Shown one piece after another: positions 1 through 5,702 of a stretch of 5,899 bases of DNA; within the stretch, counting starts at the first letter, position 1, and each line of letters starts with the position of its first letter. Under the pieces are notes generated by a model. It saw only the letters and a list, made by a program, of their open reading frames with translations, was not told the origin of the DNA and did no database searches. A program made the translations under genes and the position numbers. The stretch lies in assembly GCA_947372365.1 (NCBI GenBank), contig CANBTK010000146.1, forward strand, positions 1 to 5,899. Reading direction: 5' to 3'. This DNA is from Flavipsychrobacter stenotrophus (GTDB lineage Bacteria; Bacteroidota; Bacteroidia; Chitinophagales; Chitinophagaceae).

Positions 1-215
1 TCGGCTACATGGTGTACCAGTTGCTGCACTGTCCAGCCGCCATCGCGATAGGGGGTTTGCAGCTGGTAGGCATCCATGTTTTCAATACAGGCATCCATCC
101 ACAGGGGCAGCACTTTAAGCACGCCTATCCATTCTTTCAGCAGCTCGGGTGAGTAGGCTTCAGGCCTTTTGTACCTGCCTATGGGGTACTTATCTTGCTC
201 TAAACTATCGCTCAT
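1..215 (-). CDS. YfiT/DinB-superfamily putative metal-dependent transferase or hydrolase, N-terminal part
   Basis: Only the first 71 codons are present; the gene runs off the left edge. It begins at ATG (complement of 213-215). Visible landmarks are YPIGRYKRPE (residues 10-19), the helix around LKVLPLWMD (33-41) and YRDGGWTVQQLVHHVA (56-71). This is the N-terminal signature of YfiT-like four-helix DinB proteins, which are normally about 175 residues. H68 or H69 should be the first of three histidines binding a divalent metal; the other two lie outside the window. Family members include Bacillus YfiT and the bacillithiol transferase BstA, but the substrate here cannot be read from the fragment. 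It is probably cytoplasmic, as no signal peptide is seen. It follows the lipoprotein gene by 8 bp on the same strand, so the two are probably co-transcribed. Family assignment is firm; enzymatic role is uncertain. Confidence 0.85.
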   Translation of the reverse strand, partial: MSDSLEQDKYPIGRYKRPEAYSPELLKEWIGVLKVLPLWMDACIENMDAYQLQTPYRDGGWTVQQLVHHVA

Positions 216-223
216 CAACTATT

Positions 224-1264
224 CTATTTATTGCGGTAAAGCTGGTCATAAAAATCTTCTTCAACAGTAGTGGGCAGGTATATTTGCGGGTTGCGCGAGT
301 AGCGGTTGCGCTGCGAAAAATAGTTGTCCAGTATGTCGCCGCCATCGGTACACACAATCACCAGGTCTGCTTCCACATGCCTTGCCCGCTCCCTATATAA
401 CGATTCAAAATCCTCAATAGTATAATTGACTATGCCGGCATTTATAATTTCCTTATCGGGGTACTTCTCCTGTAGCAGGGAAGTTACCGTAAAAGGGTTA
501 TCGAGGAAGGGGTTAAACACTTTGCCATCGCCCAGTATCAGTATCCTTTGCTTTCTTTTCGGGAAGGAGATATTGTACCCCATGCGCAGGCCCTGTGCAT
601 TGCCTTTAAGGTGGTAAACAGTGGCTTTTTCTTTGTCCAGCACCTCATCTACATTGGGTGGCAGGTCGCCAAAAAGTGCTGGCTTTGGCTTTTTTGAAGG
701 GTCTTTGCTGCTTTTCTGGCTCTGGTATTTATCTATTATTTCTGCCAGTTGTGCGGCAATAAAAGCAGCCCCTTGCTTAGTCCACACACCCTCTTCGGGA
801 AACAAGGCGATATCCCCCAGTTCTTTAGTAGCCATCTTTTCCGATAGGTCGTAACAATCAAGGCCCAGGTTATCGCAGGTTTTTATAATAAATGGTATGC
901 CATAGGTGTTAGCCAGGGTTGCGTTGCGGCCCACCTCGGGGGTGGCTATTACAACAATCAGCTTGGTACAGTCGTAATCAGTTTCTGTTTTCAGCGCAAT
1001 CAGTGAAGCCTTATAGCGGCCCTGCAACTCAGTATACAGGCGGTTGCCCGAAATCTGCTGTAAAATCTCGTCATGCGGCACCTTGGGGAAATCGTCAATA
1101 ACCTTTTCCTTACGGGCCTGAAACGCCATTTCGTTAATGGTGCGCTGCTTGCCTTTGCACCCGGCAAGGCAACCCAGCAGTATTACAGCCAGCACAACTG
1201 CAACTACATTTTTGACACCCTGGCCCGAATAACCCTTAAAACCGATTAAATGCCCTTTATTCAA
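224..1264 (-). CDS. Lipoprotein with two SGNH-hydrolase-like halves in swapped order, catalytic residues missing
   Basis: A 346-residue protein I do not recognise by name. The start is inferred as TTG (complement of 1262-1264). A TGA lies seven codons upstream in frame, and there is no ATG before the signal peptide. Residues 18-36 form a lipoprotein signal: K18, a hydrophobic run, then lipobox LAGC with lipid-bearing C36, so it should be envelope-anchored. The following KGK is not the acidic stretch typical of surface export in this phylum. Residues 84-180 resemble the C-terminal half of an SGNH fold: KLIVVIATPE (101-110), CYDL (137-140), then FPEEGVW (155-161) where SGNH enzymes have DxxH. 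A Lys/Ser/Pro-rich linker (181-195) follows. Residues 240-346 resemble the N-terminal half: ILILGDGKVF (241-250) at the GDS block, NAG (275-277) at block II, DLVIVCTDGGDILDN (300-314) at the GxND block. Ser is replaced by Gly247, and the Asn, Asp and His are also absent, so hydrolase activity is unlikely. A non-catalytic binding role is conjecture. Confidence 0.75.
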   Translation of the reverse strand: MNKGHLIGFKGYSGQGVKNVVAVVLAVILLGCLAGCKGKQRTINEMAFQARKEKVIDDFPKVPHDEILQQISGNRLYTELQGRYKASLIALKTETDYDCTKLIVVIATPEVGRNATLANTYGIPFIIKTCDNLGLDCYDLSEKMATKELGDIALFPEEGVWTKQGAAFIAAQLAEIIDKYQSQKSSKDPSKKPKPALFGDLPPNVDEVLDKEKATVYHLKGNAQGLRMGYNISFPKRKQRILILGDGKVFNPFLDNPFTVTSLLQEKYPDKEIINAGIVNYTIEDFESLYRERARHVEADLVIVCTDGGDILDNYFSQRNRYSRNPQIYLPTTVEEDFYDQLYRNK

Positions 1265-1303
1265 TACCTGATATAGCCCAGCTCAATAATTAGCTTTGCC
1301 AGC

Positions 1304-1351
1304 CTTAAAGTTAACCATAAAAATAAGTTTATTGCTTAAAGTTAACCTTAA
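1304..1351. repeat. Tandem direct repeat CTTAAAGTTAACC, two copies 31 bp apart
   Basis: CTTAAAGTTAACC occurs exactly at 1304-1316 and 1335-1347. With the next four bases (ATAA versus TTAA) the match is 16 of 17. The 31-bp period is close to three helical turns, so both copies would face the same side of the DNA. Read leftward, each contains TAACTTTA, which differs at one base from the phylum's TAnnTTTG -10-like box. The proximal copy lies about 40 bp upstream of the lipoprotein start. It could be a regulator-binding pair, a degenerate promoter, or both. Confidence 0.6.
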
Positions 1352-1411
1352 TACCCCCAAAACGGGGGCAATATGCCCATAACTTAACAAACAGCCGCTC
1401 CACATGGCTGC

Positions 1412-1442
1412 AAAAAATAAGGCAGCCGTAAATGGCTGCCTT
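1412..1442 (-). terminator. Rho-independent terminator of pheS
   Basis: AAGGCAGCC (1419-1427) and GGCTGCCTT (1434-1442) form a perfect 9-bp stem with a 6-nt loop. Read leftward, the stem is followed by TTATTTTTT (from the A-run at 1412-1417). It starts 24 nt past the pheS stop. This separates pheS from the downstream lipoprotein gene, which therefore needs its own promoter. Confidence 0.9.
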
Positions 1443-1466
1443 ATAATACATTATAAAATTTTAGTG

Positions 1467-2492
1467 TTAAATACTCTGGAATTGCCGCAGGAACCGTACA
1501 TCGTTTTGCGAATAGAGGCGCAGGTCATTTACCTGGTACTTCACCTGCGTTATGCGCTCTACGCCCATACCAAATGCGAAGCCTGTATACACCTCGGGGT
1601 CTATGCCAAAATTACGCAGCATATTGGGGTGTACCATGCCACAGCCCAAAATCTCCACCCAGCCGGTATGCTTACACAGGTTGCAGCCACTGCCGCCACA
1701 TACGGTGCAAGATATATCCATTTCGGCGCTAGGCTCGGTAAACGGGAAGTATGACGGGCGGAAGCGCACCTGTGTGCCTTCGCCAAACATCTCGGTAACA
1801 AAGTAATATAGCGTTTGTTTCAGGTCGGCAAACGAAACGTTTTTATCCACATAGAGCCCTTCGCACTGGTGGAAGAAGCAATGGGCGCGGGCCGATATAG
1901 TTTCGTTGCGGTACACACGGCCCGGGCATATAACCCTTATGGGCAGTGGCTGGCTTTCCAGTATGCGCGCCTGAGCCGATGAGGTATGCGTGCGCAATAC
2001 CCATGCAGGGTCGCTGGATACATAGAAGGTATCCTGCATATCCCTTGCAGGGTGGTGCTCCGGCATGTTAAGCGATGTAAAGTTGTGCCAGTCGTCTTCT
2101 ATTTCGGGGCCGGTAGCCACGCTGAAGCCTATCCTTTCAAAAATGGAAATAATTTTATTTTCCACAACCCTTAGCGGGTGGCGGGTGCCTATAGGCATAG
2201 GTGTGCCGGGCAGTGTATTATCTATAGCCGGGCCTTTGGCTGCTGTAGTTTCCTGCAGGCTTTTAAACGATTCGTACTTGCTTTCAGCCAGCATTTTAAA
2301 GCCGTTCAGCACCTGGCCGGCTTCTTTGCGCTCTTCGGCAGGTACGCTTTTCATTTCGCCAAAAAGCTGCTTTACAATCCCCTTAGCGCCCAGGAAGCGG
2401 ATACGGTAATCTTCAAGCTCAGCAATATTTGCCGGAACAAACGAATTTATCTCTTGTTCAAATTGTTGTATTTGCTCTTGTAATGAAGCCAT
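1467..2492 (-). CDS. pheS: Phenylalanine-tRNA ligase alpha subunit
   Basis: Class II aminoacyl-tRNA synthetase, catalytic alpha subunit of the cytoplasmic (alpha-beta)2 enzyme that charges tRNA-Phe with phenylalanine using ATP. The chosen start is the ATG at 2492 (341 residues, MASLQEQIQQ). An in-frame TTG three codons upstream overlaps the promoter box and is less likely. Residues 1-85 are the tRNA-binding coiled-coil arm. HPLRVVENK (105-113) begins motif 1, RNETISARAH and FHQCEGL (195-213) are motif 2, RPSYFPFTEPSAEMD (245-259) lines the active site, and GFAFGMGVERI (304-314) is motif 3. A CxxCxGxGCxxC insert (C262, C265, C270, C273) precedes the GCGMVHPNML segment. It looks like a zinc-type knuckle, as I recall in related PheS proteins. 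Length is normal for the family. The beta-subunit gene pheT is not adjacent: the gene stands alone between its own promoter and terminator. Confidence 0.97.
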   Translation of the reverse strand: MASLQEQIQQFEQEINSFVPANIAELEDYRIRFLGAKGIVKQLFGEMKSVPAEERKEAGQVLNGFKMLAESKYESFKSLQETTAAKGPAIDNTLPGTPMPIGTRHPLRVVENKIISIFERIGFSVATGPEIEDDWHNFTSLNMPEHHPARDMQDTFYVSSDPAWVLRTHTSSAQARILESQPLPIRVICPGRVYRNETISARAHCFFHQCEGLYVDKNVSFADLKQTLYYFVTEMFGEGTQVRFRPSYFPFTEPSAEMDISCTVCGGSGCNLCKHTGWVEILGCGMVHPNMLRNFGIDPEVYTGFAFGMGVERITQVKYQVNDLRLYSQNDVRFLRQFQSI

Positions 2493-2498
2493 AGCTGG

Positions 2499-2532
2499 CA
2501 AAGATAAGTTTTTACGCTTTATCCCGATACAA
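2499..2532 (-). promoter_or_regulatory. Probable pheS promoter, Bacteroidota type
   Basis: Read leftward, TATCTTTG (2506 to 2499) matches the phylum's TAnnTTTG box. A TTG (2532 to 2530) lies 23 nt upstream, at the long end of the usual 17-23 nt spacing. Only six bases separate the box from the pheS ATG, so transcription would begin at or next to the start codon. Confidence 0.6.
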
Positions 2533-2572
2533 TGGGCTGCAAGGGTGCAGCAAACGCACTAAAACGAATAGG

Positions 2573-2701
2573 CCCGAAGGGTTGATATTAAGCAAAACAC
2601 CGGAGGAGCGCCATATGTTTTCAATATATTTTATGCCACCCCTCCGGGGTTTTGCCCAAATTTTCACAAAATATGCTACAACAATATCATCCCTCCGGGA
2701 T
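2573..2701. repeat. Cluster of four REP-like short hairpins in nested inverted arrangement
   Basis: Two clear copies are ACCCC-TCC-GGGGT (2638-2650) and ATCCC-TCC-GGGAT (2689-2701), each a 5-bp stem with a TCC loop; the second stem base pair changes C-G to T-A between them. Two degraded copies lie to the left in the opposite orientation: around 2597-2609 (core CACCGGAGGAG) and 2573-2589 (CCCGAAGGGTTGATATT). The outer pair share CCCGRAGGGWTGATATT. The inner pair form 23-base inverted arms, 2592-2614 and 2633-2655, matching at 19 of 23 positions around an 18-nt spacer. No coding sequence is supported here. The layout resembles REP/BIME elements mobilised by RAYT-type transposases, but no transposase gene is in the window. 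Confidence 0.65.
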
Positions 2702-2798
2702 TTTCATGCCGATAGTTGCAATTTCAATGCGTTTGCACTGCCGCTGTGGAGCAATTCCATTGCTTGCAAAAACAATATTTCATGGCTTTCCCGGATGC
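2702..2798. other. Rest of the pheS upstream spacer, no feature seen
   Basis: The 377-bp gap 2493-2869 holds the pheS promoter, the REP-like cluster and the terminator entered separately. This remaining stretch has no open reading frame with recognisable protein character and no promoter box. A short inverted repeat, AGCAAT-TCC-ATTGCT (2750-2764), shares the TCC loop of the neighbouring repeats but not their stem. Confidence 0.4.
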
Positions 2799-2843
2799 AA
2801 AAATGCTTACCAATAAGGCTTGTAGGCGCTAACTGGTAAGCAT
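2799..2843 (-). terminator. Probable terminator of the cyanophycinase gene
   Basis: ATGCTTACCA (2803-2812) and TGGTAAGCAT (2834-2843) are perfect 10-bp arms around a 21-nt loop. Read leftward, the second arm runs into TTTTT (2803 to 2799). It lies 26 nt past the cyanophycinase stop. The loop is long and the stem only moderately GC-rich, so it is less certain than the pheS terminator. Confidence 0.6.
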
Positions 2844-2869
2844 GTAGTTATTTTAAAGGTGGTAAAACC

Positions 2870-3790
2870 CTAGTCTTCGTCGCTGATTACTATCTCACTG
2901 CCCTCGTAGTACCTTGTTTCCAGGTTATAAACGTCCCCTTTCGACATGATGTGAACAATAATGTTCTCCACAGATATGGGTGCGCCAAACTTTATGTCAG
3001 CTATATTGTTGTATTCAATGTTCTGCCCGTCAATAATAATGATACTGCCCGAGCCTATCGCCTTGAGGCTATGCCCCTCCGATACTATCATGCCTGTATC
3101 TTCGCCCAGGCCTATGCCTATGGCACCGGGCTGTGCTGCCACTGCCTGTGCCAGGCGGTTAAACCTGCCCCTTTTATCGAAATGGGTATCAATGATTACA
3201 TTTTGCAGGAAACCGAGGCCGGTGGTTATCTTCACTTCCCCTTTCAGGTGGGCGAGGGCTGCACTGCCTTCGTAAATCATTGTGGTGCTCATGGCCATAG
3301 CCCCAGCGCTGGTGCCGCCAATAACGAACTCCTCGTCATGGTAGCGCTTTTTCAGCAGGTCAAGGAACTTGGTGCCGCCAAAGATAGAAGACAGCCTGAG
3401 CTGGTTGCCACCCGAAAACATAATACAGTCACAGGCTTTGAGGCGTTCCAGGTATTCGGGCTTCATAGCGTCTTCCCTGTTGCGTATGCGCAGGTGCCCT
3501 ACATTGTTAATACCCAGCTTGCGGAAAGCGTCTATGTAGTTTTCGGCTACTTCATCGGGTATGGATGATGCTGTTGTTATCACCTCCACACAAGGGTCAT
3601 CGCCCTTTATGAGGTTGGTTATATTTTTCAGGATACCCAGCTCAAAAAAATTGAGCCTGTTCCTTTGTACTATCCCTTTTTCAAGATCTGTACCCTTATC
3701 TTCTGCACCGCCTACAGCTATCAAATGGCCTTTAGGATATGTCACCTGTTGTAAATTTTTATTAAAATAATGCGCAAAACTAACCAACAT
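2870..3790 (-). CDS. cphB: Cyanophycinase-like peptidase, family S51
   Basis: A 306-residue serine peptidase of the S51 family (glutamine-amidotransferase-like fold). Cyanophycinases cut the Asp-Arg polymer cyanophycin into beta-Asp-Arg dipeptides. Visible landmarks are PKGHLIAVGGAEDK (19-32), TTASSIPDE (72-80), MFSGGNQLRL (124-133), nucleophile elbow GGTSAGAMA with Ser161 (158-166), and DTHFDKRGRFNRL (201-213) with probable catalytic His203. GIGLGEDT (225-232) is a further conserved stretch. There is no signal peptide, so it should act in the cytoplasm. The ATG at 3790 is the natural start; the conserved domain begins about residue 18. The gene is slightly longer than cyanobacterial CphB. 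Neither cyanophycin synthetase (cphA) nor isoaspartyl dipeptidase is beside it in this window, so the native substrate could be cyanophycin or another beta-linked peptide. No good promoter box was found upstream. Family confidence is high, substrate confidence moderate. Confidence 0.92.
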   Translation of the reverse strand: MLVSFAHYFNKNLQQVTYPKGHLIAVGGAEDKGTDLEKGIVQRNRLNFFELGILKNITNLIKGDDPCVEVITTASSIPDEVAENYIDAFRKLGINNVGHLRIRNREDAMKPEYLERLKACDCIMFSGGNQLRLSSIFGGTKFLDLLKKRYHDEEFVIGGTSAGAMAMSTTMIYEGSAALAHLKGEVKITTGLGFLQNVIIDTHFDKRGRFNRLAQAVAAQPGAIGIGLGEDTGMIVSEGHSLKAIGSGSIIIIDGQNIEYNNIADIKFGAPISVENIIVHIMSKGDVYNLETRYYEGSEIVISDED

Positions 3791-3884
3791 TTTCAGGATT
3801 TATCATTTTTCCCGCATTTAAACCCCTTTTCTGGTATTAAGCAAATGCCGGTTTATTGCTGCCAATACACCAAATTTTAGCGGT

Positions 3885-3919
3885 TTTGGTACAATGTTAG
3901 CTTTAGGTTTTTAACTTTG
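3885..3919 (+). promoter_or_regulatory. Probable promoter of the L,D-transpeptidase gene
   Basis: TAACTTTG (3912-3919) matches TAnnTTTG, and TTTG (3885-3888) lies 23 nt upstream, at the long end of the accepted spacing. Initiation would fall near 3925, giving a leader of about 75 nt before the ATG at 4000. No Shine-Dalgarno sequence precedes that ATG, as is normal in this phylum. Confidence 0.55.
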
Positions 3920-3999
3920 GGCAATTGCCATAGCGGCGATGAGCGCCGGGCGAGCCTTATTTTTATGTTGGGTTTGCCAAGCCACTGCAACAGAAAAAC

Positions 4000-4719
4000 A
4001 TGAAGAAAATACTACTTTTAATACACCTTTTATTTTTTATGCATGGGCTGCACGCACAGGTAAAGCCGGGGGCCGAACCGCCCCCACAGCCGCGGGCGGT
4101 AGCCAAGCCCACTAATATAAGGGTGATAGAAGAGTATAATGATGGCAAGGGCAACCTGATACGCACCATACAATACGAACAAAACCAGCAACGCATTACT
4201 GAAACCATAATAAGGCCATTGCCTAAAACAGCCAAGGTAAACCTGCACAGGCTAATAAAAGGCGATACGCTGAACAAAGATTCGGTGGAAATAGCCATCA
4301 GCAAATCAAAATACAAAGTTGATGTGTACTACAAAAGGGAGATGATACGCTCCTACATAGCTGTTTTTGGGCCCCGGCCGCTTGAAAATAAGTGTATGGA
4401 AGGCGACAGGTGCACCCCTGAGGGCAGCTTTAAGGTTCAACGCAAAAACCCGGCGTCGCAATACAATAAATGCATGATGCTGGACTACCCCAACGATTCG
4501 GCAAAAATGAGGTTTAACGCACTTAAGGAGAAAGGCGCAGTACCCCAGAATGCCAAAATGGGCAGTAATGTTGGCATACACGGCATATGGGCTGGCGGCG
4601 ACGATATGATAGAACTGGGCGTAGGCTGGACAGACGGCTGCATAGCCCTAAGGAACAAGGATATTGATGAGCTGTACACCTTTGTAGGCGTGGGCACCAG
4701 GGTAATAATAAGGAAATAG
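4000..4719 (+). CDS. Secreted L,D-transpeptidase, YkuD domain
   Basis: A 239-residue exported protein. Residues 1-19 are a classic signal peptide (MKK, hydrophobic core, cleavage probably after HA at 18-19, before Q20). A Pro-rich stretch (21-37) and a poorly characterised segment (38-95) lead to the YkuD catalytic domain, about 96-239. That domain shows ISKSKYKVDVYY (100-111), CTPEGSFKV (138-146), conserved H194 in GIHGIW (192-197), and TDGCIALRNKDID (211-223) with catalytic Cys214. The final VGTRVIIRK closes the domain in the usual way. YkuD enzymes form 3-3 peptidoglycan cross-links or attach proteins to peptidoglycan through an acyl-cysteine intermediate; which reaction applies here is not visible. 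It acts in the periplasm. The gene appears monocistronic, with its own promoter and about 200 bp to the next start. No convincing terminator is seen after it. Confidence 0.92.
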   Translation: MKKILLLIHLLFFMHGLHAQVKPGAEPPPQPRAVAKPTNIRVIEEYNDGKGNLIRTIQYEQNQQRITETIIRPLPKTAKVNLHRLIKGDTLNKDSVEIAISKSKYKVDVYYKREMIRSYIAVFGPRPLENKCMEGDRCTPEGSFKVQRKNPASQYNKCMMLDYPNDSAKMRFNALKEKGAVPQNAKMGSNVGIHGIWAGGDDMIELGVGWTDGCIALRNKDIDELYTFVGVGTRVIIRK

Positions 4720-4809
4720 CCCGCCTACATCATTTGCCTTATAACCCGGGGCCTTTCGTGCAATATAGCACTACAGCGTCCGGCATTTAGCCATTCATAC
4801 TATTTAGTG

Positions 4810-4817
4810 TAATTTTG
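4810..4817 (+). promoter_or_regulatory. Possible promoter box upstream of the MerR-type gene
   Basis: TAATTTTG matches TAnnTTTG, but the expected upstream TTG is only approximated by TTTAG at 4786-4790. If used, initiation near 4824 would leave a leader of about 95 nt. An imperfect hairpin, AAGGG-TTGATTG-CCCTT (4825-4841), would lie at the very start of that leader; its significance is unknown. Confidence 0.4.
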
Positions 4818-4920
4818 CAGCCTAAAGGGTTGATTGCCCTTGCATTTGAATCACTGGCTTTGTGCCCTTCATTAGGTGGGTATCAGGTGGGGGTTTAGAA
4901 AAAAATTGTAAATTGTACCT

Positions 4921-5694
4921 ATGAGCGAACGTATCATAACATTATTTGGTGAGGAAATTGTTCCTGAACAGCTGAAAGCTATAGGCAGGAGCCGTGCAAA
5001 AAAGAAAGTGGATGAAAAAGCTGATGAAACCGCCGGTAATGAAGTAAAGCCTGAAGAGGCTATTGAAGCAGCCCAAACTATAGTTGCGCCAGCTAACAGC
5101 GATGCCCAGCCTACAGCTATAACCATGGAAGCCCCCACTGCCTTAGCACATGAGGGAACGCCCATAGCTGCATTGCCAGGCGAAACTGCCGAAGCCATTG
5201 TTCCTGAAGTGGCTATTGCTACTGAAGTACCCGCAACCGAACTTGCTGCAAGTGCCACTGAAACAGAACCACAAATTATAAACGAAGTGGCGGAGGAGCC
5301 TCAGGAAGCCGAGGCTGTGGTAAAAGAAGTGGTTAAAAAAGAGAAGCCCACGCCAGCCATATTACCCGACGACTGGCAGGGCACCAAGCAATATTATTCT
5401 ATTGGCGAGGTGGCAGATTTATTCAAGGTAAAGACATCGCACATCCGCTTCTGGACCAATGAATTTAAATTAAAAGTACGCACTACGCGCAAAGGCGACA
5501 GGCTCTATACCCCTGAGCAGATAAAAGAACTCAGGGCCATCAACAACCTGGTGAAAGAAAGGGGCTTCACCCTTAAGGGCGCGAAAAGCAGGCTGAAGGC
5601 TACTGAAAAAATGGAAGTAGAAACCGTGGACCTGAAACAGTCATTGCTGCACCTCAGGAATAAACTTGTGGCCATAAAAAATCAGCTCAAATAA
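4921..5694 (+). CDS. MerR-family DNA-binding protein with long low-complexity N-terminal arm
   Basis: A 257-residue protein. Residues 158-178 (starting YYSIGEVADLF) are the MerR winged helix-turn-helix, with IRFWTNEF (175-182), wing KGDRLYTPEQI (191-201) and the second helical pair LVKERGFTLKGAKSRL (210-225). The C-terminal 232-257 is a leucine-spaced helix suited to dimerisation, with no cysteine or ligand pocket, so metal sensing of the classical MerR type is not indicated. The domain matches the short MerR-like proteins common in Bacteroidota. Residues 35-148 are rich in Ala, Glu, Pro, Val and Thr and almost certainly disordered. The first 30 residues differ in character: MSERIITLFGEEIVPEQL followed by basic RSRAKKK. 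The ATG at 4921 is chosen because this N-terminal peptide looks ordered and conserved-like; no closer start is needed. The downstream gene follows after 8 bp, suggesting one transcript. Regulatory targets are unknown. Confidence 0.88.
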   Translation: MSERIITLFGEEIVPEQLKAIGRSRAKKKVDEKADETAGNEVKPEEAIEAAQTIVAPANSDAQPTAITMEAPTALAHEGTPIAALPGETAEAIVPEVAIATEVPATELAASATETEPQIINEVAEEPQEAEAVVKEVVKKEKPTPAILPDDWQGTKQYYSIGEVADLFKVKTSHIRFWTNEFKLKVRTTRKGDRLYTPEQIKELRAINNLVKERGFTLKGAKSRLKATEKMEVETVDLKQSLLHLRNKLVAIKNQLK

Positions 5695-5702
5695 ACACCC
5701 CC

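Noticed and set aside
149..400. An 83-codon plus-strand frame across the left end
   Set aside because: It overlaps the YfiT-like gene and the lipoprotein C-terminus antisense, both of which are better supported.
1354..1368. CCCCC-AAAAC-GGGGG hairpin between pheS and the lipoprotein gene
   Set aside because: It has a 5-bp stem with no T-tract in either direction. The adjacent 1412-1442 terminator already serves pheS, so a second terminator is not supported.
2750..2764. AGCAAT-TCC-ATTGCT hairpin as a fifth REP-like copy
   Set aside because: It shares only the TCC loop, not the GC-rich stem or the TGATATT flank; a 6-bp stem is within chance expectation.
2582..2839. An 85-codon open frame in the pheS upstream spacer
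   Set aside because: It runs straight through the REP-like hairpins and the probable terminator, has no promoter box, and its translation resembles no known family.
2951..3568. A 205-codon open frame on the plus strand opposite the cyanophycinase gene
   Set aside because: It lies wholly antisense to a well-recognised S51 peptidase and its translation has no domain character; it is a shadow of that gene's codon pattern.
3791..3911. A leftward promoter for the cyanophycinase gene
   Set aside because: No TAnnTTTG box is found on the minus strand; the nearest candidate (TAAAATTTG, complement of CAAATTTTA) has the wrong internal spacing.
3920..3948. GGCAATTGCC palindrome and a small CGGCG/CGCCG hairpin near the predicted transpeptidase transcription start
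   Set aside because: Palindromes this short are expected several times by chance in 5.9 kb; position alone is not enough to call an operator.
4872..5258. A 128-codon minus-strand frame rich in Ala and Ser with apparent hydrophobic runs
   Set aside because: It is the antisense reading of the Ala/Glu/Pro-rich arm of the MerR-type protein, which naturally yields Ala/Ser-rich nonsense.
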